In this document: positions 29,039-38,327 of the stretch, one piece after another
How positions within the stretch are numbered: the stretch's first letter is position 1
How the letters are laid out: each line of letters opens with the position of its first letter
Source: Hyphomicrobiales bacterium
GTDB lineage: Bacteria > Pseudomonadota > Alphaproteobacteria > Rhizobiales > Rhizobiaceae
Reading direction: 5' to 3'
Assembly (NCBI GenBank): GCA_900473805.1
Contig: UCMS01000032.1
Location: forward strand, 62,001-126,000
DNA length: 64,000 nucleotides
Translations under genes and position numbers: made by a program
The notes under the pieces: model-generated
Seen by the model: only the letters and a program-made list of their open reading frames with translations
Told to the model about the DNA's origin: nothing
The model's database searches: none

Positions 29039-29068
29039 AAAAGGCCCGGCATAGTCCGGGCCTTTTCT
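29039..29068. terminator. Bidirectional terminator between the NlpD-like gene and the DUF815 ATPase
   Basis: The 11-bp stem AAAAGGCCCGG/CCGGGCCTTTT has a 6-base loop (29050-29055). It lies between convergent genes. Confidence 0.9.
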
Positions 29069-29076
29069 CGTTTCCG

Positions 29077-29949
29077 TCAGGCGTTGTCGGTGGAAATCCG
29101 CAGGCGCCCCGCGAGATCCTGGATGTACTGCCAGGCGACACGGCCGGATCGGCCGCCGCGCGTGGTCGCCCATTCAAGCGCTTCGTGGTGCAATTGCGCC
29201 TGGGGCAGGGGCAGCTTGAAATGGGCGGCATAGCCGTCGATCATCGTGAGGTAATCGTCCTGGCTGCATTTGTGGAAGCCGAGCCACAGTCCGAAACGAT
29301 CCGACAGCGAAACCTTTTCTTCCACCGCCTCAGAGGGATTGATAGCCGTCGACTGCTCGTTTTCCATCATGTGGCGCGGCAGAAGGTGGCGGCGGTTGGA
29401 GGTGGCATAGAACAGCACATTGTCCGGCCGTCCCTCGATACCGCCGTCGAGCGCCGCCTTCAGCGATTTGTACGCCGTGTCGTCATGGTCGAAGGAAAGG
29501 TCGTCGCAGAACACCAGGATACGGTAGGGTGCGGCTTTCAGGATCTCGAGAAGTCCCGGCAGCGAGGCGATGTCTTCGCGGTGAACTTCGACGAGTTTCA
29601 GGGCAGCGCCGGTTATCGCGCGAATGTCGGCATGGACGGCCTTGACCAGCGAAGACTTGCCCATGCCGCGGGCGCCCCAGAGCAGAACATTGTTGGCCGG
29701 AAAGCCTTCGGCAAAGCGCAGCGTGTTGTCATGCAGGATGTCACGCACATGGTCGACGCCGCGGATCAGGCCGAGCGCCACGCGGTTCGGGCGCTTGACG
29801 GGTTGCAGGTGCTGGCGTCCGGCGTTCCAGACGAAGCAGTCCGCCGCCTCCCAGTCGTTCGCCACGGGGGCGGGGCCTGCGAGCCGTTCCATCGCATCGG
29901 CAAGCCGCGTTACTTCGGCGAGTAGCGCCGCCATCATTTGATCAGCCAT
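29077..29949 (-). CDS. DUF815-family AAA ATPase
   Basis: This roughly 290-residue P-loop ATPase has Walker A WGARGMGKSSLVKAV (about 95-109) and Walker B ILVFCDDLSF (about 147-156). Arg-containing sensor-like segments lie in ATSNRRHLLPRHM. It matches the DUF815/YrbA-like ATPase family found across Proteobacteria, whose cellular role is not established. The start is one of two adjacent ATGs after GGAGGAC; 29949 gives the better spacing and 29952 is possible. It is convergent with the NlpD-like gene and divergent from yajC, as in other rhizobia. Confidence 0.88.
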   Translation of the reverse strand: MADQMMAALLAEVTRLADAMERLAGPAPVANDWEAADCFVWNAGRQHLQPVKRPNRVALGLIRGVDHVRDILHDNTLRFAEGFPANNVLLWGARGMGKSSLVKAVHADIRAITGAALKLVEVHREDIASLPGLLEILKAAPYRILVFCDDLSFDHDDTAYKSLKAALDGGIEGRPDNVLFYATSNRRHLLPRHMMENEQSTAINPSEAVEEKVSLSDRFGLWLGFHKCSQDDYLTMIDGYAAHFKLPLPQAQLHHEALEWATTRGGRSGRVAWQYIQDLAGRLRISTDNA

Positions 29950-30157
29950 CATGTCCTCCAAGCGCCCGCAACTGCGGACTTGTGCCTGTCGGATCACGCG
30001 GTATCACGAGCATTTGCACACAGAAAGTGTGAGGGCCGGGAAAATGGTACGCTCCCGCGCTGTTTCTGTTGCATTCATAGGCCCGGTCACTATATTCCGG
30101 CGACCTGAACGGGGGGTGCCAGACAGGCGCCAGCACTTGGCTTCATAGGAGTTCTAC

Positions 30158-30505
30158 ATGTTTATCACGCCAGCCTTTGCCCAGGACGCGACCGGTGCGA
30201 CGGGCGCCATGGGGTCCGGTTTCGAGATGCTTCTGCTTTTCGCGCCGTTGATGGTGGTCTGGTACTTCTTCCTGATCCGTCCGCAGCGCGCGCAGATGAA
30301 GAAGCGTGAGGAAACGCTGTCTAGCATCCGTCGTGGCGACCAGGTCATCATGGGTGGCGGTATCGTTGCCAAGGTGACCAAGGTGGTCGACGACAAGGAA
30401 CTGGAAGTCGAAATCGCCGATGGCGTCAAGGTTCGCGTTCTTCGCCAGTATGTCGCCGAAGTCCGCGTCAAGGGCGAACCGGTCAAGACCGAAACAGCAG
30501 CCTGA
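30158..30505 (+). CDS. yajC: Preprotein translocase subunit YajC
   Basis: This 115-residue protein has one N-terminal membrane helix (EMLLLFAPLMVVWYFFLIRPQ) followed by the conserved QRAQMKKREE and RRGDQVIMGGGIVAKV segments of the YajC domain. YajC associates with SecDF and YidC at the SecYEG channel. TAGGAG lies 8 bp before the ATG. secDF follows after a hairpin. The N-terminal short Ala-rich stretch MFITPAFAQ precedes the helix and is usual for the alphaproteobacterial form. Confidence 0.96.
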   Translation: MFITPAFAQDATGATGAMGSGFEMLLLFAPLMVVWYFFLIRPQRAQMKKREETLSSIRRGDQVIMGGGIVAKVTKVVDDKELEVEIADGVKVRVLRQYVAEVRVKGEPVKTETAA

Positions 30506-30518
30506 TCTTCCCCGCTTG

Positions 30519-30546
30519 GGCCGGCCCTGCGCCGGCCTTTGCTCTT
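30519..30546 (+). terminator. Hairpin between yajC and secDF (terminator or attenuator)
   Basis: The perfect 7-bp stem GGCCGGC/GCCGGCC (30519-30525 and 30531-30537) has a 5-base loop, followed by TTTGCTCTTTTT. It may reduce read-through from yajC into secDF, although the two proteins act together. Confidence 0.55.
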
Positions 30547-30571
30547 TTTCCGCCTATTTTCCGAGAGTTCC

Positions 30572-33127
30572 ATGCTTCACATTTCCCGCTGGAAGACTGC
30601 GTTCATCTGGTTGACCGTTCTGGTCAGCATTCTGGTTGCCATACCGAATGTCTTTTCGGACGAGACGCTGAAGTCCTTCCCGTCCTGGCTGCCGACCAAC
30701 AAGGTCACGCTCGGCCTCGACCTGCAGGGCGGCTCGCATATCATGCTGAAGCTGGAACGCGCCGACATCGTCAAGGAACGGTTGGAAACCATCGTTGGCG
30801 ACGTCCGCACGCAATTGCGTGACGCCAATATCCGCTACACGGGTCTGTCCGGCGTCGGTCAGCAGATCCAGGTCCGCATCTCGGATGCCGACAAGGTTGC
30901 GGCTGCCATCGAGGCCCTGCGCTCCCTGACCGATCCGGTCAGCGTCGGCGGGCTCACCGGAGGCTCCGTCACCGAAGTGACGCTGGAACAGGCCGAAGAC
31001 GGTCTGCTGCGTCTGACCCTGACCGATCCCGGCATCGACTATCGCGTGTCCTCCGCGCTGACGCAGTCGATGGAAGTCGTCCGCCGCCGCGTGGACGAAC
31101 TCGGCACCACCGAACCGCTGATCCAGCGCCAGGGCGAAGACCGCATTATCGTGCAGGTCCCGGGTCTGACCGATCCGCAGCGCCTCAAGGCCCTGCTCAA
31201 CCAGACCGCCAAGCTTTCTTTCCGGATGGTCGACACCTCCATGCCGGTCACGGAGGCGATCAACACGCGGCCCCCGGCCCAGTCGGAAATCCTGTATTCG
31301 ACCGATGATCCCGCCGTGCCTTATCTCGTCGAGAAGCGTGCGCTGGTCTCGGGCGAAAACCTCGTGGATGCCCAGGCCTCTTTCGACCAGCGCTCGAACG
31401 AGCCCGTGGTCAGCTTCCGCTTCGACAGCCGGGGAGCCCAGCGCTTTGCTCAGGCGACCCAGCAGAATGTCGGTCGTCCCTTCGCGATCATCCTCGATGA
31501 TCAGGTGATCTCGGCCCCCGTGATCCGCGAGCCAATCCTTGGCGGTTCGGGTCAGATTTCCGGCAACTTCTCGGTCGAGGGCGCAAACGACCTGGCCGTG
31601 TTGTTGCGCGCCGGCGCGCTGCCAGCGACGCTGACGGTCGTGGAAGAGCGCACCGTGGGCCCCGGCCTCGGCCAGGATTCGATCAATGCGGGCGTCACCG
31701 CCAGTATTCTCGGCGCGCTCGCCGTCGTCGCCTATATGATGATCTTCTACGGCACCTTCGGCCTGATGGCGAACATCGCGCTCACAGCCAACATCATCAT
31801 GATCATGGCGGCGCTGACGCTGATCGGTTCGACGCTGACCCTGCCGGGCATCGCCGGTATCGTGCTCACCATGGGTATGGCCGTCGACTCCAACGTTCTG
31901 ATCTACGAGCGTATCCGCGAAGAGGCGCGCAATGGCCGCTCCCTCATCCAGTCGATCGACATCGGCTTCAAGAAGGCCTTCGCCACGATTGTCGACGCCA
32001 ACCTGACGACGCTGATTGCTGCGGTCGTCCTGTTCTTCCTCGGCTCCGGTCCGGTCCGTGGTTTTGCCGTGACGCTGTCGATCGGTATCGTCACGACGGT
32101 CTTCACCGCCTTCACCATGACCTTCTGGCTCATGGCGCACTGGTACCGTTGGAAGCGCCCGAAATTCATCCCGAAGAGCGTTCGCACGGGGTTCTTCGAC
32201 AACCGCAACATCCGATTCATGGCCATGCGCAAGTTCAACTTCGGCGCGGCCATGCTCATCTCCATCGCGTCCGTCATCGGCTTCTTCACCGTCGGCATGA
32301 ACCTCGGCATCGACTTCAAGGGCGGCTCGATCATCGAGGTAAAGGCACGCGAAGGGGCTGCAGATCTCTCCGACATCCGCGAGCGGCTGAGCCAGTTGAA
32401 CCTCGGCGAGATCCAGGCCCAGGGCTTCGGAGACGAAAGCAGCGCGCTGATTCGTTTGCAGGCGCAGGAAGGTGGCGAGAATGCCGAACAATCTGCACTT
32501 GCCAAGGTCCGGGGCGAACTCGAAGCGGAGTATGACTTCCGCCGCGTCGAAGTCGTCGGCCCCTCGGTTTCGAGCGACTTGACCTACACCGCGACACTGG
32601 GTGTGGCCGTGGCCCTACTCGGTATCCTGATCTACATCTGGTTCCGCTTCGAATGGCAGTTTGCGCTAGGCGCAATCATCGCCACCCTGCACGACGTGAT
32701 CTTCACGCTCGGCCTCTTCGTGCTGACCGGTTTCGAGTTCAACCTGACCAGCATCGCGGCTATCCTCACGATCATCGGTTATTCGCTGAACGACACCGTC
32801 GTCGTTTATGACCGCATGCGCGAAAACCTCAGGCGCTACAAGAAGATGCCGCTCGATGTTCTCATCGACGAATCGATCAACCAGACGCTGTCGCGTACCG
32901 TTCTGACAGCGGGTTCGACCTTCCTGGCGCTGCTGGCACTGTATGTATTCGGCGGCGAGGTCATTGCCTCCTTCACATTCGCCATGCTCGCCGGTGTCGT
33001 CATCGGCACCTTCTCGTCGATCTATATCGCCGGGCCGGTCCTGATCGCCTTCAAGCTTCGGCCCGAAACCTTCCAGAAGGACGACGAGCCGGAAGCCGGC
33101 AAGGCCACCGCCAAGGCCGGGGCATAA
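30572..33127 (+). CDS. secDF: Protein translocase SecD-SecF fusion
   Basis: This single 851-residue polypeptide carries both halves of the proton-driven SecDF export motor. SecD comes first: helix 1, then TLGLDLQGGSHIML at about 45, a large periplasmic loop, and helices around GMAVDSNVLIYERIREE at about 440. SecF follows: FNFGAAMLISIASVIG at about 560, GIDFKGGSIIEV, and IGYSLNDTVVVYDRMREN at about 740. Fused SecDF is normal in rhizobia. The start MLHISRWK follows GAGAG; an in-frame ATG-less extension to 30539 adds a Phe-rich stretch and is rejected. The Mth938-domain gene follows after 3 bp. Confidence 0.95.
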   Translation: MLHISRWKTAFIWLTVLVSILVAIPNVFSDETLKSFPSWLPTNKVTLGLDLQGGSHIMLKLERADIVKERLETIVGDVRTQLRDANIRYTGLSGVGQQIQVRISDADKVAAAIEALRSLTDPVSVGGLTGGSVTEVTLEQAEDGLLRLTLTDPGIDYRVSSALTQSMEVVRRRVDELGTTEPLIQRQGEDRIIVQVPGLTDPQRLKALLNQTAKLSFRMVDTSMPVTEAINTRPPAQSEILYSTDDPAVPYLVEKRALVSGENLVDAQASFDQRSNEPVVSFRFDSRGAQRFAQATQQNVGRPFAIILDDQVISAPVIREPILGGSGQISGNFSVEGANDLAVLLRAGALPATLTVVEERTVGPGLGQDSINAGVTASILGALAVVAYMMIFYGTFGLMANIALTANIIMIMAALTLIGSTLTLPGIAGIVLTMGMAVDSNVLIYERIREEARNGRSLIQSIDIGFKKAFATIVDANLTTLIAAVVLFFLGSGPVRGFAVTLSIGIVTTVFTAFTMTFWLMAHWYRWKRPKFIPKSVRTGFFDNRNIRFMAMRKFNFGAAMLISIASVIGFFTVGMNLGIDFKGGSIIEVKAREGAADLSDIRERLSQLNLGEIQAQGFGDESSALIRLQAQEGGENAEQSALAKVRGELEAEYDFRRVEVVGPSVSSDLTYTATLGVAVALLGILIYIWFRFEWQFALGAIIATLHDVIFTLGLFVLTGFEFNLTSIAAILTIIGYSLNDTVVVYDRMRENLRRYKKMPLDVLIDESINQTLSRTVLTAGSTFLALLALYVFGGEVIASFTFAMLAGVVIGTFSSIYIAGPVLIAFKLRPETFQKDDEPEAGKATAKAGA

Positions 33128-33130
33128 GCC

Positions 33131-33529
33131 ATGGTCTTTGGCTTCGGAGACAAGGGCATCGTCAAGCGCGATGCCCATTTCCCCGGCAGGCCGGTGATCG
33201 ATTCCTATGGCAATGGTGGTTTCCGCTTTGCCGACATGTCCCATCGCGGCTCACTCCTTCTGCTGCCGTCCGGCGTCTATGGATGGGAGCAGACGGAAGA
33301 AGAACCATTGACGGTCGCGTCTTTCGAACGCGTGTTTGCCGAGACGGGGATCGAGTTCCTGATTATAGGCACCGGGCGTCAGCTGCGGCTGATCGAGCCC
33401 GATGTCAGGTCGGCGTTGAAGGCAAGAGGCATTGCCAGCGATCCCATGGGAACCGGCGCGGCCTTGCGCACGTATAACATCATGCTGGCCGAAGAACGGC
33501 CGGTCGCTGCGGCCCTCATTGCCGTCTGA
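33131..33529 (+). CDS. Mth938-domain protein (NDUFAF3-like)
   Basis: This 132-residue single-domain protein of the Mth938/DUF498 family has the typical PVIDSYGNGGFRFADMSHRG beginning. It also has the core FLIIGTGRQLR and the later GIASDPMGTGAALRTYNIML. The mitochondrial homologue NDUFAF3 is an assembly factor of respiratory complex I. The gene starts 3 bp after secDF and is 22 bp before a squalene/phytoene synthase-family gene, whose mitochondrial homologue NDUFAF6 is also a complex I assembly factor. I infer a shared membrane-assembly role, but a bacterial function is not proven. Confidence 0.88.
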   Translation: MVFGFGDKGIVKRDAHFPGRPVIDSYGNGGFRFADMSHRGSLLLLPSGVYGWEQTEEEPLTVASFERVFAETGIEFLIIGTGRQLRLIEPDVRSALKARGIASDPMGTGAALRTYNIMLAEERPVAAALIAV

Positions 33530-33551
33530 ATCAGATCTCGAAAGGTAGCCC

Positions 33552-34406
33552 GTGAGCGCGACGAAGCCGGACAATGAGGCATTGTGCCTCGCAGCCCTGC
33601 GTGATTTCGACCGCGACCGGTATCTCGCCGGCCTACTCACACCGGCCCAACAGCGTGCGTCCGTCGTGGCGCTTTACGCCTACAATGCCGAGCTGGCGCG
33701 GGTCCGCGATCTCGTGCGCGAACCCCTGCCCGGAGAGGTACGCCTGCAATACTGGCGGGACCTGCTCGAAGGGTCGGCGCACGGCGACACGGCGGCCAAT
33801 CCGGTCGCTGCCGAGCTCCTGCGTGCTGTGCGCACGCATGATTTGCCGGTCGGCGCACTCGTCGCCATGGCCGATTCCCGCATCTTCGATCTCTACGACG
33901 ATCCGATGGAAACGACGCAGATGTTCGAAGGATATGCCGGAGAGACATCTTCGGCGCTGATTCAGCTGGCTGCCCTGGTCCTTGACCGCAAGGCCGCGGA
34001 AGGTGCGTTCGACATCGTCGGCCATGCCGGTGTGGCGCTGGCGGTGGCCGGCAGCCTGCTTTTGTTGCCTGTTCACCGTGCCCGCGGCCAGGTCTATCTG
34101 CCGTTGACGATCCTGTCGGCAGCCGGTCTCGATCGAGATTTATTTCTCGATGACGGTGATCCTGCGCGGTTGAAGGCTGCGGTGGAGGCATTTGCCGGCT
34201 ACGGTCTGGACCATTTCCGCCAGGCGCGGGCGGCAGGGGCCATTCCAAAAAGCATCCTGCCGGCCTTCCTCCCCGTTGCGCTTGCGGAAGGCGTCCTGAA
34301 GCGTGCGGCCAAAAATGGTGCCGCAGCTCTGGCAGGGGAGGTCCGGGCGCCGCAATGGCGTCGCCAACTGGCGATGATGCGACTGCTGGCGGCAGGGCGC
34401 CTTTGA
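33552..34406 (+). CDS. Squalene/phytoene synthase-family protein (NDUFAF6-like)
   Basis: This 284-residue protein has the all-alpha squalene/phytoene synthase fold. The first Asp-rich motif of active enzymes (DxxxD) is absent; the place reads ELARVRDLVREPLPGEVRLQ. The second region is DSRIFDLYDDPMETTQMFEG. This matches the NDUFAF6-like branch rather than a hopanoid or carotenoid enzyme. The start is a GTG preceded by AAGGTAG. Its position directly after the NDUFAF3-like gene supports a role in complex I assembly or membrane biogenesis, but that is inferred. Confidence 0.85.
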   Translation: MSATKPDNEALCLAALRDFDRDRYLAGLLTPAQQRASVVALYAYNAELARVRDLVREPLPGEVRLQYWRDLLEGSAHGDTAANPVAAELLRAVRTHDLPVGALVAMADSRIFDLYDDPMETTQMFEGYAGETSSALIQLAALVLDRKAAEGAFDIVGHAGVALAVAGSLLLLPVHRARGQVYLPLTILSAAGLDRDLFLDDGDPARLKAAVEAFAGYGLDHFRQARAAGAIPKSILPAFLPVALAEGVLKRAAKNGAAALAGEVRAPQWRRQLAMMRLLAAGRL

Positions 34407-34502
34407 GCCCGGTGGAGACGGCTGCCGACGCCACGTTCGCGCAAGGCTGACGGTTTAAGCGGGGAACGATCTGAACTGCGACGTTGGAGCCGCGAGCCGA
34501 TT

Positions 34503-34949
34503 ATGCTGACCTGGGGTATCGTACTGGCGCTTGTCGGCGTCCTTGCCTATTTCTCCTCCCGCATGGCGCGCCAGCAGGACGCCGAGGGTCTGCAGGACAT
34601 GGGCCTGGCGATCATGGAGTTCGGCCGGGCATTTCCGCAGGAGGCCATCCGCAGCCTGCATGCCACGGTGGACGGCAAGGCGGTCTTCGTGCGCCTGCAC
34701 GACAACAAGGCCGGCTTCATGCGCAATATGCGCAGTCATTATGCCTGCCATCTCATCGAGCCCGGCACCGTGCGCGTGCGCGACCTCGGCAATGGCAAAA
34801 GCTTTGCGGTCGAGTTCCTCGAGGCACCGTTCCACAACGGCGAATTCCGCTTTGCGACTGCGCAGGAGGCTGCTGAAGTGTCTCTCTGGCTGCTCGGAAA
34901 CTATGTCAGCCCGGCCGACCGCGAGGCTGAAGCTTTGCCGAGCGCCTGA
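34503..34949 (+). CDS. Hypothetical single-pass membrane protein
   Basis: This 148-residue protein has one N-terminal membrane helix (MLTWGIVLALVGVLAYF) and a soluble part of mixed alpha/beta appearance, with a Cys-His pair in RSHYACHL and a beta-rich segment VRVRDLGNGKSFAVEFL. No signal peptide cleavage site is seen, so it is probably anchored in the inner membrane. It lies after the NDUFAF6-like gene and is convergent with trmFO, 24 bp away. I do not recognise a family, but the codon use is normal for the window. Confidence 0.75.
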   Translation: MLTWGIVLALVGVLAYFSSRMARQQDAEGLQDMGLAIMEFGRAFPQEAIRSLHATVDGKAVFVRLHDNKAGFMRNMRSHYACHLIEPGTVRVRDLGNGKSFAVEFLEAPFHNGEFRFATAQEAAEVSLWLLGNYVSPADREAEALPSA

Positions 34950-34973
34950 GGCACCCGGCAAAGCTGGGCAGGT

Positions 34974-36383
34974 TCAGGCGCGGCCGAGCCACACCTTGCA
35001 TTCGTCCAGCGCGCGCGCTGCGATCAGCTGTCGCTTCATGACTGTCTTGTCCTTGCCGCGGAAGCGCTTGACGCCTTCCGGCTTGACGATCGAACCCGGC
35101 TCGAGCTCCGGGAAGAGCCCGAAATTGATGTTCATCGGCTGGAAGGAGCGCTTGCCCGGCTCTTCGTCGGAGACAATGTGACCGCCGGTGATGTGGTTGA
35201 GCAGTGAACCCAGCGCGGTGGTTGCCGGCGGAATGCTCGGTGTCTCGCCCTTGCGCTGCGCTGCTGCGAAGCGGCCGGCAAGCAGGCCGATCGAGGCGCT
35301 CTCGACGTAACCCTCGCAGCCGGTGATCTGGCCGGCAAAGCGCAGGCCCGGACGGGCCTTCAGCTGCAGGCTCTGGTCGAGCAGGGTCGGGGAGTGGATA
35401 TAAGTATTGCGATGCAGGCCGCCGAGACGGGCGAATTCGGCATTTTCCAGGCCCGGGATCATCCGGAAGATTTCCGCCTGGGCGCCATAGCGCAGCTTGG
35501 TCTGAAAGCCGACCATGTTGTAGAGCGTACCGAGCGCATTGTCCTGGCGCAGCTGTACGACGGCATAGGGCTTGACGGTCGGATTGTGGGCATTGGTCAG
35601 GCCCATGGGCTTCATCGGCCCGTGGCGCAGCGTCTCGCGGCCGCGCTCGGCCATGACCTCGATCGGTAGGCAGCCGTCGAAATAGGGGGTGCCTTCCCAT
35701 TCCTTGAAGCCGACGGCATCACCCGCGATCAGGGCATCGACGAAGGCGTTGTACTGCGCCTCATCGAGCGGGCAGTTGATATAGTCCTTGCCGGTCCCGC
35801 CAGGGCCCACCTTGTCATATCGCGACTGGTACCAGCAGATGTCCATGTTGATGCTGTCGGTATGCACGATCGGCGCGATGGCGTCGAAGAAGGCGAGCGC
35901 ATCCTTGCCCGTCCGCTCGCGGATCGCCTCGGCAAGGGCCGGCGAGGTGAGGGGGCCGGTTGCGATGATCGCGAGATCCCAATCCTCCGGCGGCAGGCCG
36001 GTTATTTCTTCGCGCACCACCGTGATTAGCGGGTGCTGCTGGATGGCTGCGGTGACCGCGTCGGAAAAACCATCGCGATCGACGGCGAGCGCACCGCCGG
36101 CCGGCACCTGATGCTTGTCGGCACAGGCCATGATCAGCGAATTTGCGAGCCGCATTTCCGCATGGATGACACCGACCGCATTCGAGGTCGCATCATCCGA
36201 GCGGAAGGAATTGGAGCAGACCAGTTCGGCCAGGCCGTCGGTCTTGTGTGCATCGGTTCCGCGCACGCCGCGCATCTCGTGCAGGATGACCGGGACGCCG
36301 GCCTGAGCGACCTGCCAGGCGGCTTCGGAACCTGCAAGGCCGCCGCCGATGATATGAATGGGGGAGAAGGAGCTGTTCGTCAT
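34974..36383 (-). CDS. trmFO: Methylenetetrahydrofolate--tRNA-(uracil-5-)-methyltransferase
   Basis: This 469-residue flavoprotein makes 5-methyluridine at position 54 of tRNA using methylene-THF and FAD. The FAD dinucleotide-binding motif [16 protein letters not shown] begins at about residue 10. The folate/tRNA segment CSNSFRSD follows, with a catalytic Cys. [20 protein letters not shown] near the C-terminus is the other hallmark. The ATG at 36383 follows GGAG; an ATG 12 bp upstream is less likely. It is convergent with the hypothetical membrane protein gene. Confidence 0.95.
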   Translation of the reverse strand: MTNSSFSPIHIIGGGLAGSEAAWQVAQAGVPVILHEMRGVRGTDAHKTDGLAELVCSNSFRSDDATSNAVGVIHAEMRLANSLIMACADKHQVPAGGALAVDRDGFSDAVTAAIQQHPLITVVREEITGLPPEDWDLAIIATGPLTSPALAEAIRERTGKDALAFFDAIAPIVHTDSINMDICWYQSRYDKVGPGGTGKDYINCPLDEAQYNAFVDALIAGDAVGFKEWEGTPYFDGCLPIEVMAERGRETLRHGPMKPMGLTNAHNPTVKPYAVVQLRQDNALGTLYNMVGFQTKLRYGAQAEIFRMIPGLENAEFARLGGLHRNTYIHSPTLLDQSLQLKARPGLRFAGQITGCEGYVESASIGLLAGRFAAAQRKGETPSIPPATTALGSLLNHITGGHIVSDEEPGKRSFQPMNINFGLFPELEPGSIVKPEGVKRFRGKDKTVMKRQLIAARALDECKVWLGRA

Positions 36384-36471
36384 GGGCGGCTCCATATCAC
36401 GGCTTCACGCGCGAGGTCCATCGGTTGCGGAGGATGGCGGAGGCGCTTGCGATCACATTCGTGACGCCAGA

Positions 36472-36503
36472 ATCAAAAACGGCACCAGGCGGTGCCGTTT
36501 GAC
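36472..36503 (-). terminator. Terminator after the DUF1127 gene (minus strand)
   Basis: On the minus strand AAACGGCACC pairs with GGTGCCGTTT around a 4-base loop and is followed by TT, giving a run of T. It lies 27 bp downstream of the DUF1127 stop. Confidence 0.85.
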
Positions 36504-36526
36504 AGGCTGCTTCACGCAAGATCCGA

Positions 36527-36670
36527 TTAACGGAAGGAGCGTGCAGCGATGTTGCGGATTTCGTAGCGGGTGATGCCGATGTCGTTGAGGGTCTGAGAGG
36601 ACAGGTTGCCCAGTTCAGCCATCGTGCGGCGGTAGCTCATCCAGTTCTTGGCAATGCGGATCGGGTTCAT
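36527..36670 (-). CDS. DUF1127 (YjiS-like) small protein
   Basis: This 47-residue basic protein (MNPIRIAKNWMSYRRTMAEL, then GNLSSQTLNDIGITRYEIRN) matches DUF1127. The family pattern is Arg-rich first half, L.L....L.DIG.....I. In Agrobacterium and Rhodobacter short DUF1127 proteins affect RNA turnover and phosphate or carbon metabolism. The ribosome site GAGGAAA is 6 bp upstream. It is a single-gene unit with its own terminator and a 262-bp A/T-rich upstream region, consistent with strong, regulated expression. A longer open frame upstream to 36859 has no ribosome site. Confidence 0.9.
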   Translation of the reverse strand: MNPIRIAKNWMSYRRTMAELGNLSSQTLNDIGITRYEIRNIAARSFR

Positions 36671-36877
36671 GGTCGTTTCCTCGTTTAATCTCTTGGCTGA
36701 TCTTGCGGTGTTTCCCGCATCAGCGATTGACCTTCTTATACGCCCGTAAAACAAGATTGTGCAGTGCAAATAATATGCGACTGCTATGCATTTGTGCATG
36801 GTGTTGCTGCGATATGTGGCAAAGCTTGGGTGGTGATGAAAAATGAGCCATTCGGGCAAACTTACGGCAAAACGCAG

Positions 36878-36901
36878 AAAAGCCCGCGATCGCGGGCTTT
36901 T
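36878..36901 (-). terminator. Terminator after tyrS (minus strand)
   Basis: AAAAGCCCGCGA/TCGCGGGCTTTT is a perfect 24-bp palindrome located 31 bp downstream of the tyrS stop. It gives a GC-rich stem ending in T on either strand. Confidence 0.85.
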
Positions 36902-36932
36902 CGGAGCGCTTTTGATGTGTGATCGGAGGCGA

Positions 36933-38189
36933 TCAGACCGGTTTGACGAGAATATGCTTTTTCTTGCCGAGAGAGAGCTTGATCACTCCCTCATCAGTCA
37001 ATTGTGCACTGCCAACAGCCATGCGTTCATCGGAGACACCGGCGTCGTTGATCTTCACCGCGCCGCCCTGCACATGACGACGGGCTTCGCCGTTGGAGGC
37101 GGCAAGGCCAGCCTTGACGATCAGGGCGAGCAGGCCGATGCCCGCTTCGAGTTCCGAAGAGGCGATTTCGACTGTGGGCAGGTTGGCGGAAAGCGCGCCT
37201 TCCTCGAAGGTCTTGCGTGCCGTTTCGGCGGCGTCTTCTGCCGCCTGACGGCCATGCAGGATCGCGGTGATCTCGGTGGCGAGGATCTTCTTCGCCTCAT
37301 TGATCTCCGAGCCGCCGAGGCTTGCGAGCTTCTTGATCTCGTCCAACGGCATGGTCGTGTAGAGCTTCAGGAAGCGCTCGACGTCAGCATCTTCGGTGTT
37401 GCGCCAGTACTGCCAGAAGTCGTAGGCCGAGAGCATATCGGCGTTCAGCCAGACGGCACCGTTGACCGATTTGCCCATCTTGGCGCCGGACGACGTCGTG
37501 AGCAGCGGCGAGGTCAGCGCATAGAGTTGCGGCGTGCCCATGCGGTGGCCGAGATCGATGCCGTTGATGATGTTGCCCCACTGGTCGGAGCCGCCCATCT
37601 GCAGGCGGCAATCGTAGCGCTGGTTGAGCTCAACGAAGTCGTAGGCCTGCAGGATCATGTAGTTGAATTCGAGGAAGGACAGCGACTGCTCGCGATCGAG
37701 CCGTGTCTTCACGCTGTCGAAGGACAGCATGCGGTTGACCGAGAAATGACGGCCGACATCGCGCAGGAATTCGAGGTAGTTCAGGCCACGCAGCCATTCG
37801 GCATTGTTGATCATCAGCGCGCCGCCCTTGGGGCCGGCTTCGTAGTTCAGGTAGTTCGAGAAGCAGCGCTTGATCGAGGCAATGTTCTCCTCGATCGTGT
37901 CGACGGTCATCAGCTTGCGGGCTTCTTCCTTGAAGGAGGGGTCACCCACCATGCCCGTGCCGCCGCCCATCAGCGAGATCGGCTGGTGGCCGGTTGCCTG
38001 GAACCAGTGCAGCATCATGATCTGGATGAGACCGCCGGCATGCAGCGAAGGCGCCGTCGGATCGAAGCCGATATAGGCGGTCACGCTTTCCTTGGCGAGC
38101 AGATCGTCGAGGCCGGTTTCATCGGAAATCTGATGAATGAAGCCGCGCTCGTGCATGGTGCGGAGGAAATCGGACTTGAACTTCGTCAT
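36933..38189 (-). CDS. tyrS: Tyrosine--tRNA ligase
   Basis: This 418-residue class I synthetase charges tRNA-Tyr. The HIGH-type motif is [10 protein letters not shown], a variant where most relatives have LHIGHL or [17 protein letters not shown] is the tyrosine pocket, and the KMSKS-type loop is KMGKS. A C-terminal S4 RNA-binding domain (about 350-418) completes it. I start at 38189 (MTKFKSDF); the open frame extends to 38276 but lacks homology. It is divergent from anmK. Confidence 0.95.
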   Translation of the reverse strand: MTKFKSDFLRTMHERGFIHQISDETGLDDLLAKESVTAYIGFDPTAPSLHAGGLIQIMMLHWFQATGHQPISLMGGGTGMVGDPSFKEEARKLMTVDTIEENIASIKRCFSNYLNYEAGPKGGALMINNAEWLRGLNYLEFLRDVGRHFSVNRMLSFDSVKTRLDREQSLSFLEFNYMILQAYDFVELNQRYDCRLQMGGSDQWGNIINGIDLGHRMGTPQLYALTSPLLTTSSGAKMGKSVNGAVWLNADMLSAYDFWQYWRNTEDADVERFLKLYTTMPLDEIKKLASLGGSEINEAKKILATEITAILHGRQAAEDAAETARKTFEEGALSANLPTVEIASSELEAGIGLLALIVKAGLAASNGEARRHVQGGAVKINDAGVSDERMAVGSAQLTDEGVIKLSLGKKKHILVKPV

Positions 38190-38327
38190 GACGCTGTTGC
38201 TTTCGGGTTCTCTGGTCTTTCGGTGGTATTCTTGGAAATCCGGGCGGGCTTTAGCATTGTTTTTTGAATTGTGCACCCGTCTCGGTCATGAATGTCCTCC
38301 AACACAGGCGTTCGAATCGGGTGGCAT

